DNA of 64,000 nucleotides, from assembly GCA_021811105.1 (NCBI GenBank), contig JAJZPM010000001.1:124001-188000 (forward strand), read 5' to 3'. Positions 1-10,328 of the stretch are shown piece by piece. The DNA is from Nitrospirota bacterium (lineage in GTDB: Bacteria; Nitrospirota; Thermodesulfovibrionia; Thermodesulfovibrionales; UBA6898). Below the pieces are notes generated by a model. That model had not been told where the DNA came from. It was given only the letters and a program-made list of their open reading frames with translations, and ran no database searches. The position numbers and the translations under genes were made by a program. How positions within the stretch are numbered: position 1 is the first letter of the stretch; each line of letters begins with the position of its first letter.

Positions 1-3000
1 AGGCTTTACAGAAACATCGGGGGCTCGCTTGTCCTTCAGGAATTGCCCGCGACAACGGCGAAGCGGATCGAGAAGATGGTGCGGTTGCGCGACACCGCCA
101 GGCAGCTCCTCCATGACGAGATGACGACGGAGGATGACGCGGGCATCGATTTCGTGAGAATCCAGCTGAATTCGGCCTACGACCGGTTCGTAAAGGAGTT
201 CGGTTATATCAATTCCAGAAGCAACAAGTCGGCCTTTTCAGAGGACCCTGACTATCCCCTGCTGCTGTCCCTTGAGCTCTACGATGAAGAATCGAAGAAG
301 GCCGAGAAGGCGGAGGTATTCTCGCGCAGGGTGATCCACCCGGTCAGGAAGGTGGAGAGTGTGGAGACCGTGGAGGAGGCCTTCCTCGTAACGCTGAACG
401 AGCTGGGCAGGGTCGATTTCGACAGGATGTCCGCTCTGACGGGGAAAAGCGAACCCGAAATCCGGGACGAGCTCGAAGGGTTGATATTCAGGAACCCCGA
501 GGACGGATGGGAACCGGCAGATCAGTACCTGAGCGGAAACGTGCGGAAGAAGCTGGATACAGCCGAACTCGCGGCCGCGACAGACCCCGATTTCCGAAAG
601 AACGTAGAGGCGCTCAGGGCGGTCCAGCCGAAGGAGATCGATTTCACGGAGATTCGCGCGAATCTTGGTGCGTCGTGGATACCGGCGAAGGACGTCGAGG
701 TCTTCATCAACGAGCTGATCGACGTGAAGGACGCCTGCGAGGTGGCCTACTCGCCCGTCATAGGCACCTGGACCGTCGAAGTCGATTCGTATAAGAGATG
801 GGAGGTCAACGACAGCGTCAATAACACCACCAAGTGGGGGACCGCCCGGTGTAACGCAGTCACCCTTATCAGAGATGCCCTTAACAACCGGATGTCCACG
901 GTCAGAGATTACGAGGACGAAAAGCCCGTGATCAACGAAAAGGAGACGGAGGCGGCGAGGGAGAAGCAGCTGCTCGTGAGGGAACACTTCAAGGAGTGGC
1001 TGTGGAAAGACCCGGAAAGGAGGGAGCGCCTCGCCAGAGTCTATAACGCCACTTTCAACTGTCTGCGGGCCCGCACGTTCGACGGCTTGCATCTGAACCT
1101 CCCGGGGATGTCGACCCATCTGACCTTGATGAAGCACCAGAAGGACGCGACCTGGAGAATCATCCAGACAGGGACCACGCTCATCGACCATATTGTGGGA
1201 GCCGGCAAGTCGTTTGTGATGATAGCGTCGGCCATGGAGATGAGACGGCTCGGTCTGGTCTCGAAGGCGATGATAACAGTGCCGAACCATCTCCTTGAGC
1301 AGTGGGGGGCGATGTTCCTGAGGCTATACCCCATGGCTAACGTCCTGATCGCGGGCCATGACGATTTCACTCCCGCAAAGCGGAAGGCCTTCTTGGGTAA
1401 GATCGCTCTCAACCACTGGGACGCGGTGATCATAGCCCACAGCAGTTTCGAGAAGATCCCGCTGTCCGCGGCCGTTATCGCGTCGCACATGGAAGGGCGG
1501 ATAAGGGAACTCGAAGAAGCGATCCTTTCGGTGAGGGAGGAGAATTCGGGCAGCAGGATCGTGAAGGAGCTCGAGAAGGCGAAGAAGAGGCTCGCTGAAA
1601 AATTACAGGAGCGCCTGAACGAGGCTGCGAAGGACGACGGTCTGACGTTTGAGGAGCTCGGTGTGGACATGCTGTTTGTTGACGAGGCCGACCTCTTCAA
1701 GAACCTCTTCATCGTGACGAAGATGTCCAGAATCGCGGGACTCCCCAACGCTGACAGCAAAAGGGCCTTCGACCTCAGCATGAAGAGCCAGTGGCTTCTG
1801 AGACGGAGAAAGCCCGTCGTCTTCGCAACCGGCACCCCTGTCTCGAATACCATCGCCGAGATGTACACCATGCAGCGCTACCAACAGCCGGAGATGCTCG
1901 TGGAGCATAACATCAGCCACTTCGATTCCTGGGCCGCGACCTTCGGGGAAGTAGTCACTTCGCTTGAGATAGCACCCGATGGCGCCGGCTACAGGATGAG
2001 GAGCAGATTCGCCCGGTTCGTGAACGTCCCCGAGCTTCTCCAGATGTACTGGCAGGTGGCCGATGTCCAGACCGACTCGACGATCCAGCTCGAAAAACCC
2101 CAGCTTGCCGGAGGCAAGCCCATTGTGGTAGTTGCTCCGGGAAGCGACGGGCAAAAGAAGTACATAAAGTCGCTCGTGAAAAGGGCGGAAGCCTTGAGAA
2201 GAGACCGTATCGATCCGAGAGTGGACAACATGCTCAAGATCACCACCGACGGACGAAAGGCGGCGCTCGATATGCGTCTCGTGGATTCTACGGCCGAAGA
2301 CTTCGACATGAGCAAGGTCAACGCTTGTGTTCAGAAGATCTACGAGGAATGGGTGGACATGGAGGAGATCAAAGGGACGCAGCTGGTCTTCTGTGATCTT
2401 TCCACGCCGAGGGGAGACGGGTTCAGCGTCTACGAGGACATGAGGGAGAAGCTGGCCGGTAAGGGCATACCCAGGGAGGAGATCGCCTTCATTCACGAGG
2501 CCGACACCGACCAAAAGAAAAAGACCCTCTTTGTCAGGGTGAACTTCGGCAGGGTGCGCGTCCTTATCGGCAGCACCGAGAAGATGGGGGCCGGCACGAA
2601 CGTTCAGAGGCTCCTCGGGGCCGAGCACCATCTGGATGTCCCCTGGAGACCCCGGGACGTGGAGCAGAGAGAAGGGCGGATACTGAGGCAGGGCAACACG
2701 AACAAGACCGTCAGGATCTACAGATATGTCACCGAGGGCAGCTTCGACGCCTACATGTGGCAGGCCGTCGAGGCGAAGGGACGTTTCATCGCCCAGTTAA
2801 GAAGCAACCAGGTTTCTTCCAGGGTTGTCGAAGACGTGGAGGGCGTCGTGTTGAGCTACGCCGAGGTGAAGGCCCTCGCAAGCGGCAATCCCCTCGTCAT
2901 GGAGAAATTCAAGGTCGACCTGGAAGTGCAGAGGCTCGAAACCCTCCGTTCCCAGCACTCATCCGAGCGTTACAGGCTCGAGTACGAAGTCAGCGCATTG

Positions 3001-3558
3001 CCGGCCAGAATCGAGAATTACAGGCAGACGATCGAGAAGCGCAAACACGACCTCGCCGCTCGCAGGATGCCCGATCCCTTCAGGATGGAGATCGACGGGA
3101 CCCTTTACACGGAAAGAAAACATGCCGGCGACAGGATCATCAGTCTTGCGAACCTGAACAAGGGGACCGACTCGTATGAGAAGATCGGCAGCTACGCCGG
3201 GTTTGACCTCTATATCCGGACGCATGTCCATGGGTATTCGCAGCCGCTTGTCATCGCAAGAGGGTTGGCCGAGCACAAGGGCAATGTCTCTGACAGTGAC
3301 ATAGGGACGGTAAGCAGTCTTGAAATCGCCCTGCGGAACATGGAGACGACGATCGCCAAGTACGCATCGGAACTCGCCGAGATGGAAAAGCGCCTCGCGG
3401 GACTTACCGGGGAGTTGGAGAAACCCTTCCCGCACGAGGAAAGGCTTAGGGGGCTTCTCAAGAAGCAGTACGAGATAAACAAGAAACTGGACATCGACAA
3501 TAGGGAAAGCGCCGAGGAGCAGGCCGGGCCGTCGACGGCCCTGGAGAACGCGGCCTGA
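1..3558 (+). CDS. SNF2-family helicase of the large plasmid/ICE type (5'-truncated by window start)
   Basis: Frame is open back to base 1 (RLYRNIGGSLVLQELPATTAKRIEK...), so the TTG at 43 is probably not the real start. Walker A-like VGAGKSF, FVDEADLFKN, and motif VI-like WRPRDVEQREGRILRQGN. Confidence 0.85.
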   Translation, partial: RLYRNIGGSLVLQELPATTAKRIEKMVRLRDTARQLLHDEMTTEDDAGIDFVRIQLNSAYDRFVKEFGYINSRSNKSAFSEDPDYPLLLSLELYDEESKKAEKAEVFSRRVIHPVRKVESVETVEEAFLVTLNELGRVDFDRMSALTGKSEPEIRDELEGLIFRNPEDGWEPADQYLSGNVRKKLDTAELAAATDPDFRKNVEALRAVQPKEIDFTEIRANLGASWIPAKDVEVFINELIDVKDACEVAYSPVIGTWTVEVDSYKRWEVNDSVNNTTKWGTARCNAVTLIRDALNNRMSTVRDYEDEKPVINEKETEAAREKQLLVREHFKEWLWKDPERRERLARVYNATFNCLRARTFDGLHLNLPGMSTHLTLMKHQKDATWRIIQTGTTLIDHIVGAGKSFVMIASAMEMRRLGLVSKAMITVPNHLLEQWGAMFLRLYPMANVLIAGHDDFTPAKRKAFLGKIALNHWDAVIIAHSSFEKIPLSAAVIASHMEGRIRELEEAILSVREENSGSRIVKELEKAKKRLAEKLQERLNEAAKDDGLTFEELGVDMLFVDEADLFKNLFIVTKMSRIAGLPNADSKRAFDLSMKSQWLLRRRKPVVFATGTPVSNTIAEMYTMQRYQQPEMLVEHNISHFDSWAATFGEVVTSLEIAPDGAGYRMRSRFARFVNVPELLQMYWQVADVQTDSTIQLEKPQLAGGKPIVVVAPGSDGQKKYIKSLVKRAEALRRDRIDPRVDNMLKITTDGRKAALDMRLVDSTAEDFDMSKVNACVQKIYEEWVDMEEIKGTQLVFCDLSTPRGDGFSVYEDMREKLAGKGIPREEIAFIHEADTDQKKKTLFVRVNFGRVRVLIGSTEKMGAGTNVQRLLGAEHHLDVPWRPRDVEQREGRILRQGNTNKTVRIYRYVTEGSFDAYMWQAVEAKGRFIAQLRSNQVSSRVVEDVEGVVLSYAEVKALASGNPLVMEKFKVDLEVQRLETLRSQHSSERYRLEYEVSALPARIENYRQTIEKRKHDLAARRMPDPFRMEIDGTLYTERKHAGDRIISLANLNKGTDSYEKIGSYAGFDLYIRTHVHGYSQPLVIARGLAEHKGNVSDSDIGTVSSLEIALRNMETTIAKYASELAEMEKRLAGLTGELEKPFPHEERLRGLLKKQYEINKKLDIDNRESAEEQAGPSTALENAA

Positions 3559-3574
3559 CAGGTCGATGCCGATG

Positions 3575-3608
3575 CTGGAGGGGAGCCATTATTTCAGCTC
3601 CCCTCCAG
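3575..3608 (+). other. Strong intergenic hairpin (12-bp perfect stem, 10-nt loop) directly upstream of parB RBS
   Basis: CTGGAGGGGAGC cattatttca GCTCCCCTCCAG followed by AAAGGAG; no U-tract. Confidence 0.75.
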
Positions 3609-3625
3609 AAAGGAGATAAAAAGAG

Positions 3626-4432
3626 ATGACAGAGACCTCGGAGACCATGGAACAGCTCGATTTCAAGATCCCTCAGACATGGGAACGAAAGGAAGTCGAG
3701 ATCGAGAAGATCATCATCGATGAAGAACTGCAATCAGGAGTGGTAGCGCCGACTTACAAGTCTGTCTCCCACCTAGGCATGCTCTTTCAGGAGGTTGTCC
3801 TTGTCGGTCAGGAGGACATGTACAAGATCGTGGCGGGCAGACGGAGGGTTCAGGCCGCAAGACAGGCGGGACTCAGCACGGTGCCGGCATTGGTCCTTCA
3901 GGCGGGCACTCCGGATGCAGTTCTTGCGACGATAACAGTCGTGGAGAACATGAACAGGCGGCCGAACCCGGCAGTTGAGGCGGAGGCGTTAAGCATCATG
4001 ATGGCTGCCTACAAATGGAGCCGGCAGGACATTGCCGATCATCTGGGAATCCCCATTTCGCACATCAAATCCTCGCTGAAGCTCTTCAAACTCATACCGG
4101 AGTTCTTCGATCAGCTCAAGGATGGAAGGATCACCCTTGCTGTAGCGAAGGCGCTCCGTGAGCTGCCGGCTGAAAAACAGAGGGAACTCCTCGGCGAAGA
4201 GAAATTGACCCTATCGACAGTTTTGGGCGCTCTGCGGACAAAAAAGCTTGAGCATTTTGTCCCGGCCGAGCTCTTTCGACTTCCCGAACAGACAGGGGAA
4301 GATGAGGTGGACGGCCTTATAAAAGAAGCGCTCGCCAAGCTCGAACGGGCAGCGTCCATAACGAGGAACGGAAAGAAAGAGAGCCTGGAGGAGGCCATCA
4401 AGGCCCTGAGAAGGGAGGAAGCCCATGTCTGA
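3626..4432 (+). CDS. parB: PRTRC system ParB family protein
   Basis: ParB/Spo0J signature (YKIVAGRRRVQAARQAG, ITVVENMNRRPNPAVEAEAL, HTH DIADHLGIPISHIKSSLKL); sits upstream of other PRTRC genes. Confidence 0.88.
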   Translation: MTETSETMEQLDFKIPQTWERKEVEIEKIIIDEELQSGVVAPTYKSVSHLGMLFQEVVLVGQEDMYKIVAGRRRVQAARQAGLSTVPALVLQAGTPDAVLATITVVENMNRRPNPAVEAEALSIMMAAYKWSRQDIADHLGIPISHIKSSLKLFKLIPEFFDQLKDGRITLAVAKALRELPAEKQRELLGEEKLTLSTVLGALRTKKLEHFVPAELFRLPEQTGEDEVDGLIKEALAKLERAASITRNGKKESLEEAIKALRREEAHV

Positions 4433-5090
4433 AAAGAGCATTACCGGGATCATACGCGGATGCGGCAAAAGGGTGCCGGGCGGCCTCTACGTCTGCAGCG
4501 GGCAGAGCCCTTACGGCAGTCCCATAGAGGATTTCATCATCGATCCTCCGCTGCCCTACGAGACCGGACCTTTCAGGGCGCCCGTCGTATTCGAGAAGGA
4601 GGGGAAGAACCATCTTATCCTCTGGGTGGGCTCGGAGTACTATCCTTACTGCTCAGACTTCGTGGAAGAGGTACGGCATTACGGAGTGTCGAAGAGAATC
4701 CCGAATAATTTCCCGGTCGAGAAGCTGGAGAGGGGGTCGATGTTGTTTCTCGTGCACCCAATGGCGATTATCAGGGAGCACTCCTACATGCCTCTTCCCG
4801 AATACTGTCCGAAACTGAAGCCCGAGCACCTGGAGACCATTGACGAGTACTGCCTCGGCCATTCCTATACGATCGCCGAACCGAACGCAGGCATCAACCA
4901 GAGGAAACTCGGGGATACGACATATACGGTGTTCCCTCAGACGATGGCAGAGGTCTCCTACGACTTTCAGCCAGGCATCTTCCTGCGTGTCCCTGTCACC
5001 CACTTCGATCATGTCATGGACAAAGGCAGGGTGAATCCGGATATCGCCGGGAAGAAAGCGAAGCTGCCGATCAACTTCGAAGATGATTAG
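4425..5090 (+). CDS. Hypothetical protein in PRTRC cluster
   Basis: 221-aa ORF overlapping the parB stop; no recognisable motif. Confidence 0.7.
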   Translation: MSEKSITGIIRGCGKRVPGGLYVCSGQSPYGSPIEDFIIDPPLPYETGPFRAPVVFEKEGKNHLILWVGSEYYPYCSDFVEEVRHYGVSKRIPNNFPVEKLERGSMLFLVHPMAIIREHSYMPLPEYCPKLKPEHLETIDEYCLGHSYTIAEPNAGINQRKLGDTTYTVFPQTMAEVSYDFQPGIFLRVPVTHFDHVMDKGRVNPDIAGKKAKLPINFEDD

Positions 5091-5166
5091 GGAGATGCCC
5101 CGGCCGGCAATCGGATTCGGTCCGGCAAGCCGACGTTACAAAGAATAAAAGGAGGAGACAGTCATA

Positions 5167-6384
5167 ATGAACAACCAATGGGAGGATGTCGAGAGGCTTT
5201 ACGGCATACACTACCCGACCCACAGGGGCAAGATCGCGGACATGTACCTCAGGGAGACGAAGGATGTGGCCGTGAAGTTCAAGGGCATGAAAACGGAATC
5301 CCCGGCAGTGGTCTTCAAGGTGGTCAACAAGAGCCCCTCCTCCAGCGGGCCGACCCTGCACAATGTCGTGATAGGCAAACACCCGTCCACGGGTCTGTTT
5401 ACCATGTGGTGCGGGGACTCGAGCATCGTGAAGGCCGATGGCGAGAGGGAAGACAAGTGCGAGTTCTGGAAGAAACGCGCCCAGCTCGATCCCGACGGGT
5501 ATATGTGCAAGCACATCGTTTACGCATACGAGAACCTCGACAGCTCCAAGAAGGCCGAAATAGAAGAGAGGCTCGCAGACACGTGGGCGGCTTCGGACAA
5601 CGGCGAGCGGCTTTCACTGGGACTCAAGATGTGGAAAAACATCTTTCTCTTCGGACCGACCGGATCGGGAAAGACACACGAGCTACGCCGGCTTCTGCAG
5701 GAATACAGCGGGTATGAAGTCTGCAAAATACATGTCAGCGACGGCCTGGAGGACGTGGATGTCCTGCAGAAGCTCCTTCCCGACGCGGACAAGGGAGGCT
5801 GGCAGCGGCGCAAGGGAGAACTGAGGGTCGCCTTCGATCTGGCCCGGGAGAAAAAGACGATCGTCCAGATCGAGGAACTGACCAGAAGCACCAGGTCTCT
5901 GCGCAATCTCCTGATCAAGGCCCTCGACAGGGAGGACGGCTTCTATACCCTTCACGACATCACCACCGGCGAGAGGGTCGCGGTGAAGGCCGAGAACATC
6001 CTCTTTATGGCAACCGCGAACCTGGGGTATTCCGACACGAGCGAAATAGACCCTGCGCTGGCAAGACGCTTCCCCATCTTTATCTTTCACGACTACAACG
6101 TCCAGAAGGAGCGCGAGATTCTCGAAGAGAGGGTGGGGGCGGAGATAGCGAAGAAGCTCTGCAGGATAGCGAAGGAGATCAGGGCCCAGTACCGGACGGG
6201 ACGGCTCAATTGTCCTCTGGACACGGGGTCCCTTATCGAATGGGCAGATGCGGTGGCAAATGGAGTTGACATTCCGGAGGCGGCCTCGCTGACATGGCTC
6301 TTCAGGGTAGTGGAAAGAGACAACATGGGGTACCCGGAGGCTGGTCAGCTCTCGGCGATAAACGACCTGCTTAGCAGATTATGA
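5167..6384 (+). CDS. AAA+ ATPase (MoxR/CbbQ-like) with N-terminal SWIM-like Cys/His motif
   Basis: FGPTGSGKTHEL Walker A, IVQIEELTRS Walker B, FMATANLGYSDTSEIDPALARRFP sensor; N-terminal WCGDSS...DKCEFW...YMCKHIVYAYENL. Confidence 0.85.
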   Translation: MNNQWEDVERLYGIHYPTHRGKIADMYLRETKDVAVKFKGMKTESPAVVFKVVNKSPSSSGPTLHNVVIGKHPSTGLFTMWCGDSSIVKADGEREDKCEFWKKRAQLDPDGYMCKHIVYAYENLDSSKKAEIEERLADTWAASDNGERLSLGLKMWKNIFLFGPTGSGKTHELRRLLQEYSGYEVCKIHVSDGLEDVDVLQKLLPDADKGGWQRRKGELRVAFDLAREKKTIVQIEELTRSTRSLRNLLIKALDREDGFYTLHDITTGERVAVKAENILFMATANLGYSDTSEIDPALARRFPIFIFHDYNVQKEREILEERVGAEIAKKLCRIAKEIRAQYRTGRLNCPLDTGSLIEWADAVANGVDIPEAASLTWLFRVVERDNMGYPEAGQLSAINDLLSRL

Positions 6385-7805
6385 CGGCCCCGGCAGTTGC
6401 CGCTCGCATTACACTCGATTCCCTCCGGAAAAGGCTCGAACTCTTGGCCGGGTTTCACACGGGCGAGGAGAAGTTCGCCCTCAGGATTAATCAAAAGAGT
6501 GGTGAGTCCTCTTGGGACTTCAAGAGACTCGTCATTCAGATAGGGTTAAAAAGGATTGAGGGCAGGGACGTGGATGTCCTCGCCGAGCTCCTGATGGAGC
6601 ATGAAGTGGGGCATGTCATACATACGAGCAGGAACATCGACCTCAAGGCCCTGCCTTACCCTTTCGACCTCCTGAACATCCTCGAAGACGCCAGGATCGA
6701 GCCCAAAAGGGAAAGGGACTTCCATCCGCTTCACGCTCATTCCTACCGGAAGATCTACCTGGAAAAAGAAGGGGAGGAGAACCCCTTTGCCAATCCCTTC
6801 AACATAGGGATTCTTCTGAGATGGCAAAGATGGGGAGTGGCGACGAAGACAGAAAAACCCCCTGAGCTCGACGACGATCAGTATGCGGAGTTCATCGAGG
6901 ACTGGAACCGGTTCCTGGACCTGAGCATCGAGGCCCGCTCGACAGAACACACGGGAGGACATGCGCAGGACCTGTACGAGAAATGGAAGTTCCTTTTCGA
7001 CCGGTACGATTCCGATACTCCGGCGCTGGGCTTAATCGAAGGGTCGGCCGATGCCATGGCCGGAAAAGGGCCGAAGTCCCCTGATGAGGGCGCGGGCGGT
7101 AGAGACGATCACGGCGATGACGGGGAGTTGTCGCCGGATTTCTTCGGTGACCCATGGTTCGAATGGGACATGCCCTTCATCCAGGAGCAGGCCAGAATAC
7201 TAAGGCAGCTCCTTGCGGTAAGGTCCCGGACCGAAAACGTCTATACCCTTACCGGGAGACGATTTGACGCAAGGCGCATAGAGAATCCGCCCCTTGCGCC
7301 TTTCAAAGGAGTCGCCGAGACCCTGTCCATAATTGTCCTGAAGAGGCTCCTTTGCGCCCTGGACGGAAGCGGCTCGATGCAGTACGGACCGTTCCTGGCC
7401 GGGTGCTTCCTCGCGCACATACTCTCGTTCGTGTTTCCGGTCGACATCTGCGTTACAACGAACAAGAGTAAGACCCCTATCCGTGTCCCCCTGAAACATA
7501 TCGATGCCCTGCGAGGATTCATGGCATGGGGAGGCTCCGAGAATTACAGGTCTCTCGGTTCGGACCCGACTCGCTATTCGTTCACCCTTTTTCTCACTGA
7601 CGCCTGTGTGGAAGAGGAAGACAAGAGATACGCGAGAGGGCTGAACAAGATCGCCAAGGTCGGCGCCGGCTATGTCGGAAACCCCAACCACAGATTGGAG
7701 GACGTCTTCATGCGGAACTTCTATGCCGAGGACCTCAGCCAGAACGTAGGCAGGATGGTGGCGCTCTTCCTCAGGAGGCACTTTACCAGACATCCGGCCT
7801 TTTAA
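6381..7805 (+). CDS. VWA-domain protein with HExxH motif (CobT/CoxE-like partner of MoxR-type ATPase)
   Basis: ATGA overlap with AAA+ gene; MEHEVGHVIH (HExxH); CALDGSGSMQYG (MIDAS DxSxS); LFLTDACVEEED. Confidence 0.82.
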   Translation: MTAPAVAARITLDSLRKRLELLAGFHTGEEKFALRINQKSGESSWDFKRLVIQIGLKRIEGRDVDVLAELLMEHEVGHVIHTSRNIDLKALPYPFDLLNILEDARIEPKRERDFHPLHAHSYRKIYLEKEGEENPFANPFNIGILLRWQRWGVATKTEKPPELDDDQYAEFIEDWNRFLDLSIEARSTEHTGGHAQDLYEKWKFLFDRYDSDTPALGLIEGSADAMAGKGPKSPDEGAGGRDDHGDDGELSPDFFGDPWFEWDMPFIQEQARILRQLLAVRSRTENVYTLTGRRFDARRIENPPLAPFKGVAETLSIIVLKRLLCALDGSGSMQYGPFLAGCFLAHILSFVFPVDICVTTNKSKTPIRVPLKHIDALRGFMAWGGSENYRSLGSDPTRYSFTLFLTDACVEEEDKRYARGLNKIAKVGAGYVGNPNHRLEDVFMRNFYAEDLSQNVGRMVALFLRRHFTRHPAF

Positions 7806-7847
7806 CGTCGGTCACCGCAATCGAATTACGCAAAACAATCGAAATGG

Positions 7848-7884
7848 GCCACAGGATCCCTCATCGGAGGCCTGTGGCTTTTCT
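7848..7884 (+). terminator. Intrinsic terminator-like hairpin
   Basis: GCCACAGG ... CCTGTGGC followed by TTTTCTC just after the VWA gene. Confidence 0.65.
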
Positions 7885-7903
7885 CATTCCATGAGGAGGA
7901 GCA

Positions 7904-8374
7904 ATGTCGAAAAAATTGGAAAAGGGATCGCTCACCCCGCTGAGCGAGAGCTTGAGGAGTTTCTTCGCCTCTCTTGTGGGGCTGGCCCAGCTCGGCGAAA
8001 GCCGCAAGGGGGCAGGCAGCCGGGAAGAGTATTCTCCCAGCGCGGAGCTCATTATGAAGCTGGCGGAGACCATCAAGGGATGGGATTCATGCACCTTCCG
8101 CCTCTTCAAAAAGGATGGCTACTCAGCAGAGATATGGACCGACAAGAATACTTTCCGGCAGGTAATAGTCGCCTTCCGTGGCGACGAAAAAAGCATCTGG
8201 CCTGTCGCCTTCGAGGTCCTCGACGAGGATACGGCGCTGACCGGGGTTTTCGGCTGCATTTCACGGGAACTCTTAGCGGAGCGCAGGGCCGCCGCTTTAA
8301 GATCCCTGGAAAGGCAGACGCCGGTGGCTGCAAGCTGTGCGCCGCCGTTTGAGAGCAGGAAACAGGTGGCTTAG
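7904..8374 (+). CDS. Hypothetical protein
   Basis: 156-aa ORF with upstream RBS gaggaggagca; no recognised domain. Confidence 0.6.
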   Translation: MSKKLEKGSLTPLSESLRSFFASLVGLAQLGESRKGAGSREEYSPSAELIMKLAETIKGWDSCTFRLFKKDGYSAEIWTDKNTFRQVIVAFRGDEKSIWPVAFEVLDEDTALTGVFGCISRELLAERRAAALRSLERQTPVAASCAPPFESRKQVA

Positions 8375-8538
8375 GAAAAACATCCGGGAGGAATCCATGA
8401 AGTTATCGCAGTTTCTATCGAGGGAAGTGAAGACAGCTCTCCGCGACTTTGTCCTGGATTGTGAGGCGGGACGATATGCGCACAGGGTGAAACGGGTGCG
8501 GAGAGAGAGAAACCATCACAGAGACAAGGAGAAGAAAC

Positions 8539-8874
8539 ATGGAAGGCAAATTAAACCGTCTCTATTTCACCGCAAATCTCAGGGAAGGTGATCTGGAGTG
8601 TCTTATCGTTTCCCTGAACAGGCTTCGGCAGGCGGAGATACTGGCTGAGAAGCGGGGCATCAGGACCGAAAGAGAACTCGAAGACTACGAGAGAATTATC
8701 ACACTCTTCGTGCCCACGGCCGACCTCGCCCCCCTCACTTCCGAGCTTAAGACGATGAGCATCGAGCCGGGGACCCTCGACGTGTACGATCCTGCCGCTC
8801 TTTCCGTCGCAAAAGACCTCGGATTCGTAGTCGAGGACATGACCCCGGAGAATCAGTCCTCCAGGGGCGACTGA
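8539..8874 (+). CDS. Hypothetical protein
   Basis: 111-aa ORF with RBS acaaggagaag; no recognised domain. Confidence 0.55.
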   Translation: MEGKLNRLYFTANLREGDLECLIVSLNRLRQAEILAEKRGIRTERELEDYERIITLFVPTADLAPLTSELKTMSIEPGTLDVYDPAALSVAKDLGFVVEDMTPENQSSRGD

Positions 8875-8887
8875 TATCCATGAGGAC

Positions 8888-8926
8888 CCCACGCCCTGCA
8901 TGATCCGACCTGTGTCAGGGCGTGGG
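8888..8926 (+). other. Strong intergenic hairpin (11-bp perfect stem, 17-nt loop) upstream of radC-like gene
   Basis: CCCACGCCCTG catgatccgacctgtgt CAGGGCGTGGG; no U-tract follows. Confidence 0.7.
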
Positions 8927-8965
8927 TTGCACGAAGCGGAAGTCAGAAAACAAGGAGATTCAGCT

Positions 8966-9385
8966 ATGGAAGTAAGAACAAGTCACAAGGGAAAGAAGGT
9001 GTCGGACCCAAACAAGCTGGCAGAGGTCATGTCCTCGATCCTTCGGGGAGAGGACGACATAGACAGGGACAAGGAGCATTTCTGGGTCATAGGTATGTCT
9101 GTGAAGTTGTCGATCCTGTACATCGAGCTTGTAAGCCTGGGCACGCTCACATCCGCGCTCATTCACCCGCGCGAAACCTTCCGCAGGGCGATCGCCAAAG
9201 GAGCGGCGTCCATCGCCTGTGTCCACAATCATCCTTCAGGGGACCTCGAACCGTCCAGTGATGACCTGAAGGTTACCGAAAAGCTTCGCGATGCCGGCGA
9301 GATCGTCGGGATCAAGCTGATCGACCATATCATCATCGCCAATGACGGAGGGTTCATGTCGATAAAAGAAAGGGGGATCTTGTGA
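8966..9385 (+). CDS. radC: RadC-like JAB/JAMM protein
   Basis: CVHNHPSGDLEPSSDD = HxHx7Sx2D JAMM motif; start ATG 8966 preferred over 8900 (RBS aaggaga). Confidence 0.9.
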   Translation: MEVRTSHKGKKVSDPNKLAEVMSSILRGEDDIDRDKEHFWVIGMSVKLSILYIELVSLGTLTSALIHPRETFRRAIAKGAASIACVHNHPSGDLEPSSDDLKVTEKLRDAGEIVGIKLIDHIIIANDGGFMSIKERGIL

Positions 9386-9428
9386 TTCACAAAAGGTTAG
9401 ACAGATTACCAGAAAGGAAGAGACGCCG

Positions 9429-10220
9429 ATGATCAGACTGAGCCTCCAATACTATCCGGAGGACCTTCAGAAGGCGGAAAACCGGGATTTCAAAAAGATG
9501 CGCCTCCGTGAGATATCTTCGTCAGTCGGTATCCTCAGGAGACAGATCGGGGCCGTGGAAGAGAAAATCATTCGCGAGGCTCAAATACCGCCCGCCGGGT
9601 TTACCGACACGAAATGGCTGAGCGCGGATGAGAAGAGAAAGATCCTGAGACAGTGGACCTCTTTCGTGAAGAACGGTTTCGCTGAAACTCTCTTCACGGG
9701 CTCTATCTACGAACACCTCCATCTGCACTGCGGGTATATCGCTCATTACAACAAGCACGGCTACTATGGCGAGTACTGGGGCGCCTATGCCCGCGATCTT
9801 CACCGTCACGCCAAGGAGGACAACTTTTCTGTCCGCTCTGTTCCCGCAGCCTTCGACAACTGGAAGAGCTTTATCCGGCAGTTCAGCATATGGGGAGACT
9901 ACAGGGACATCGGCGCGGCCATGATGATGGTTCTCAAGACGGAGCTGGAATGCCTTGAAGTGGACCTCCTTAAAGAAGTCCGCGGTCATTTCGATGCCGA
10001 CGCGATCAACTCATATCAGCTCTATCTCGCAGAGAGGCAGAACATTCAGGCGCGCATCGAGAGTCTTCGGAAAGAAGCTGAGGAGCTTGAGAATGGGCTG
10101 GCGGTTTTGAGCGAAGAGGACCACCGGCGATCTCTGGATGCCAAGTATGTCGAGCTCTTTGGAGAAAACTTTTCGGTCGACTCGGTCAAGCCTGCCGTAT
10201 CTCAGTTGTTCCTCATCTGA
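9429..10220 (+). CDS. Hypothetical protein (DUF4942-like size; family not recognised)
   Basis: 263-aa ORF, RBS aaaggaagag; helical C-terminus; no recognised domain. Confidence 0.6.
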   Translation: MIRLSLQYYPEDLQKAENRDFKKMRLREISSSVGILRRQIGAVEEKIIREAQIPPAGFTDTKWLSADEKRKILRQWTSFVKNGFAETLFTGSIYEHLHLHCGYIAHYNKHGYYGEYWGAYARDLHRHAKEDNFSVRSVPAAFDNWKSFIRQFSIWGDYRDIGAAMMMVLKTELECLEVDLLKEVRGHFDADAINSYQLYLAERQNIQARIESLRKEAEELENGLAVLSEEDHRRSLDAKYVELFGENFSVDSVKPAVSQLFLI

Positions 10221-10328
10221 CGGAACTCAGCCTGATCTCAAGATATCAGTACCTTTCCGCATAAGCCCATATATATTCAAACCTTTGGACCAGGCTTTAA
10301 ATCGAGGCCAAAACATCTCTCATGCCCG

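Noticed and set aside
1603-2631. 342-aa minus-strand ORF (and the 350-aa one at 238-1290)
   Set aside because: Antisense to the SNF2 helicase; no recognisable domain, biased by codon composition of the opposite strand.
8337-8591. 84-aa ORF overlapping 7904-8374 and 8539-8874
   Set aside because: A short peptide from ATG 8397 is possible, but overlap with two better-supported ORFs and a Lys/Arg-rich tail make it weak.
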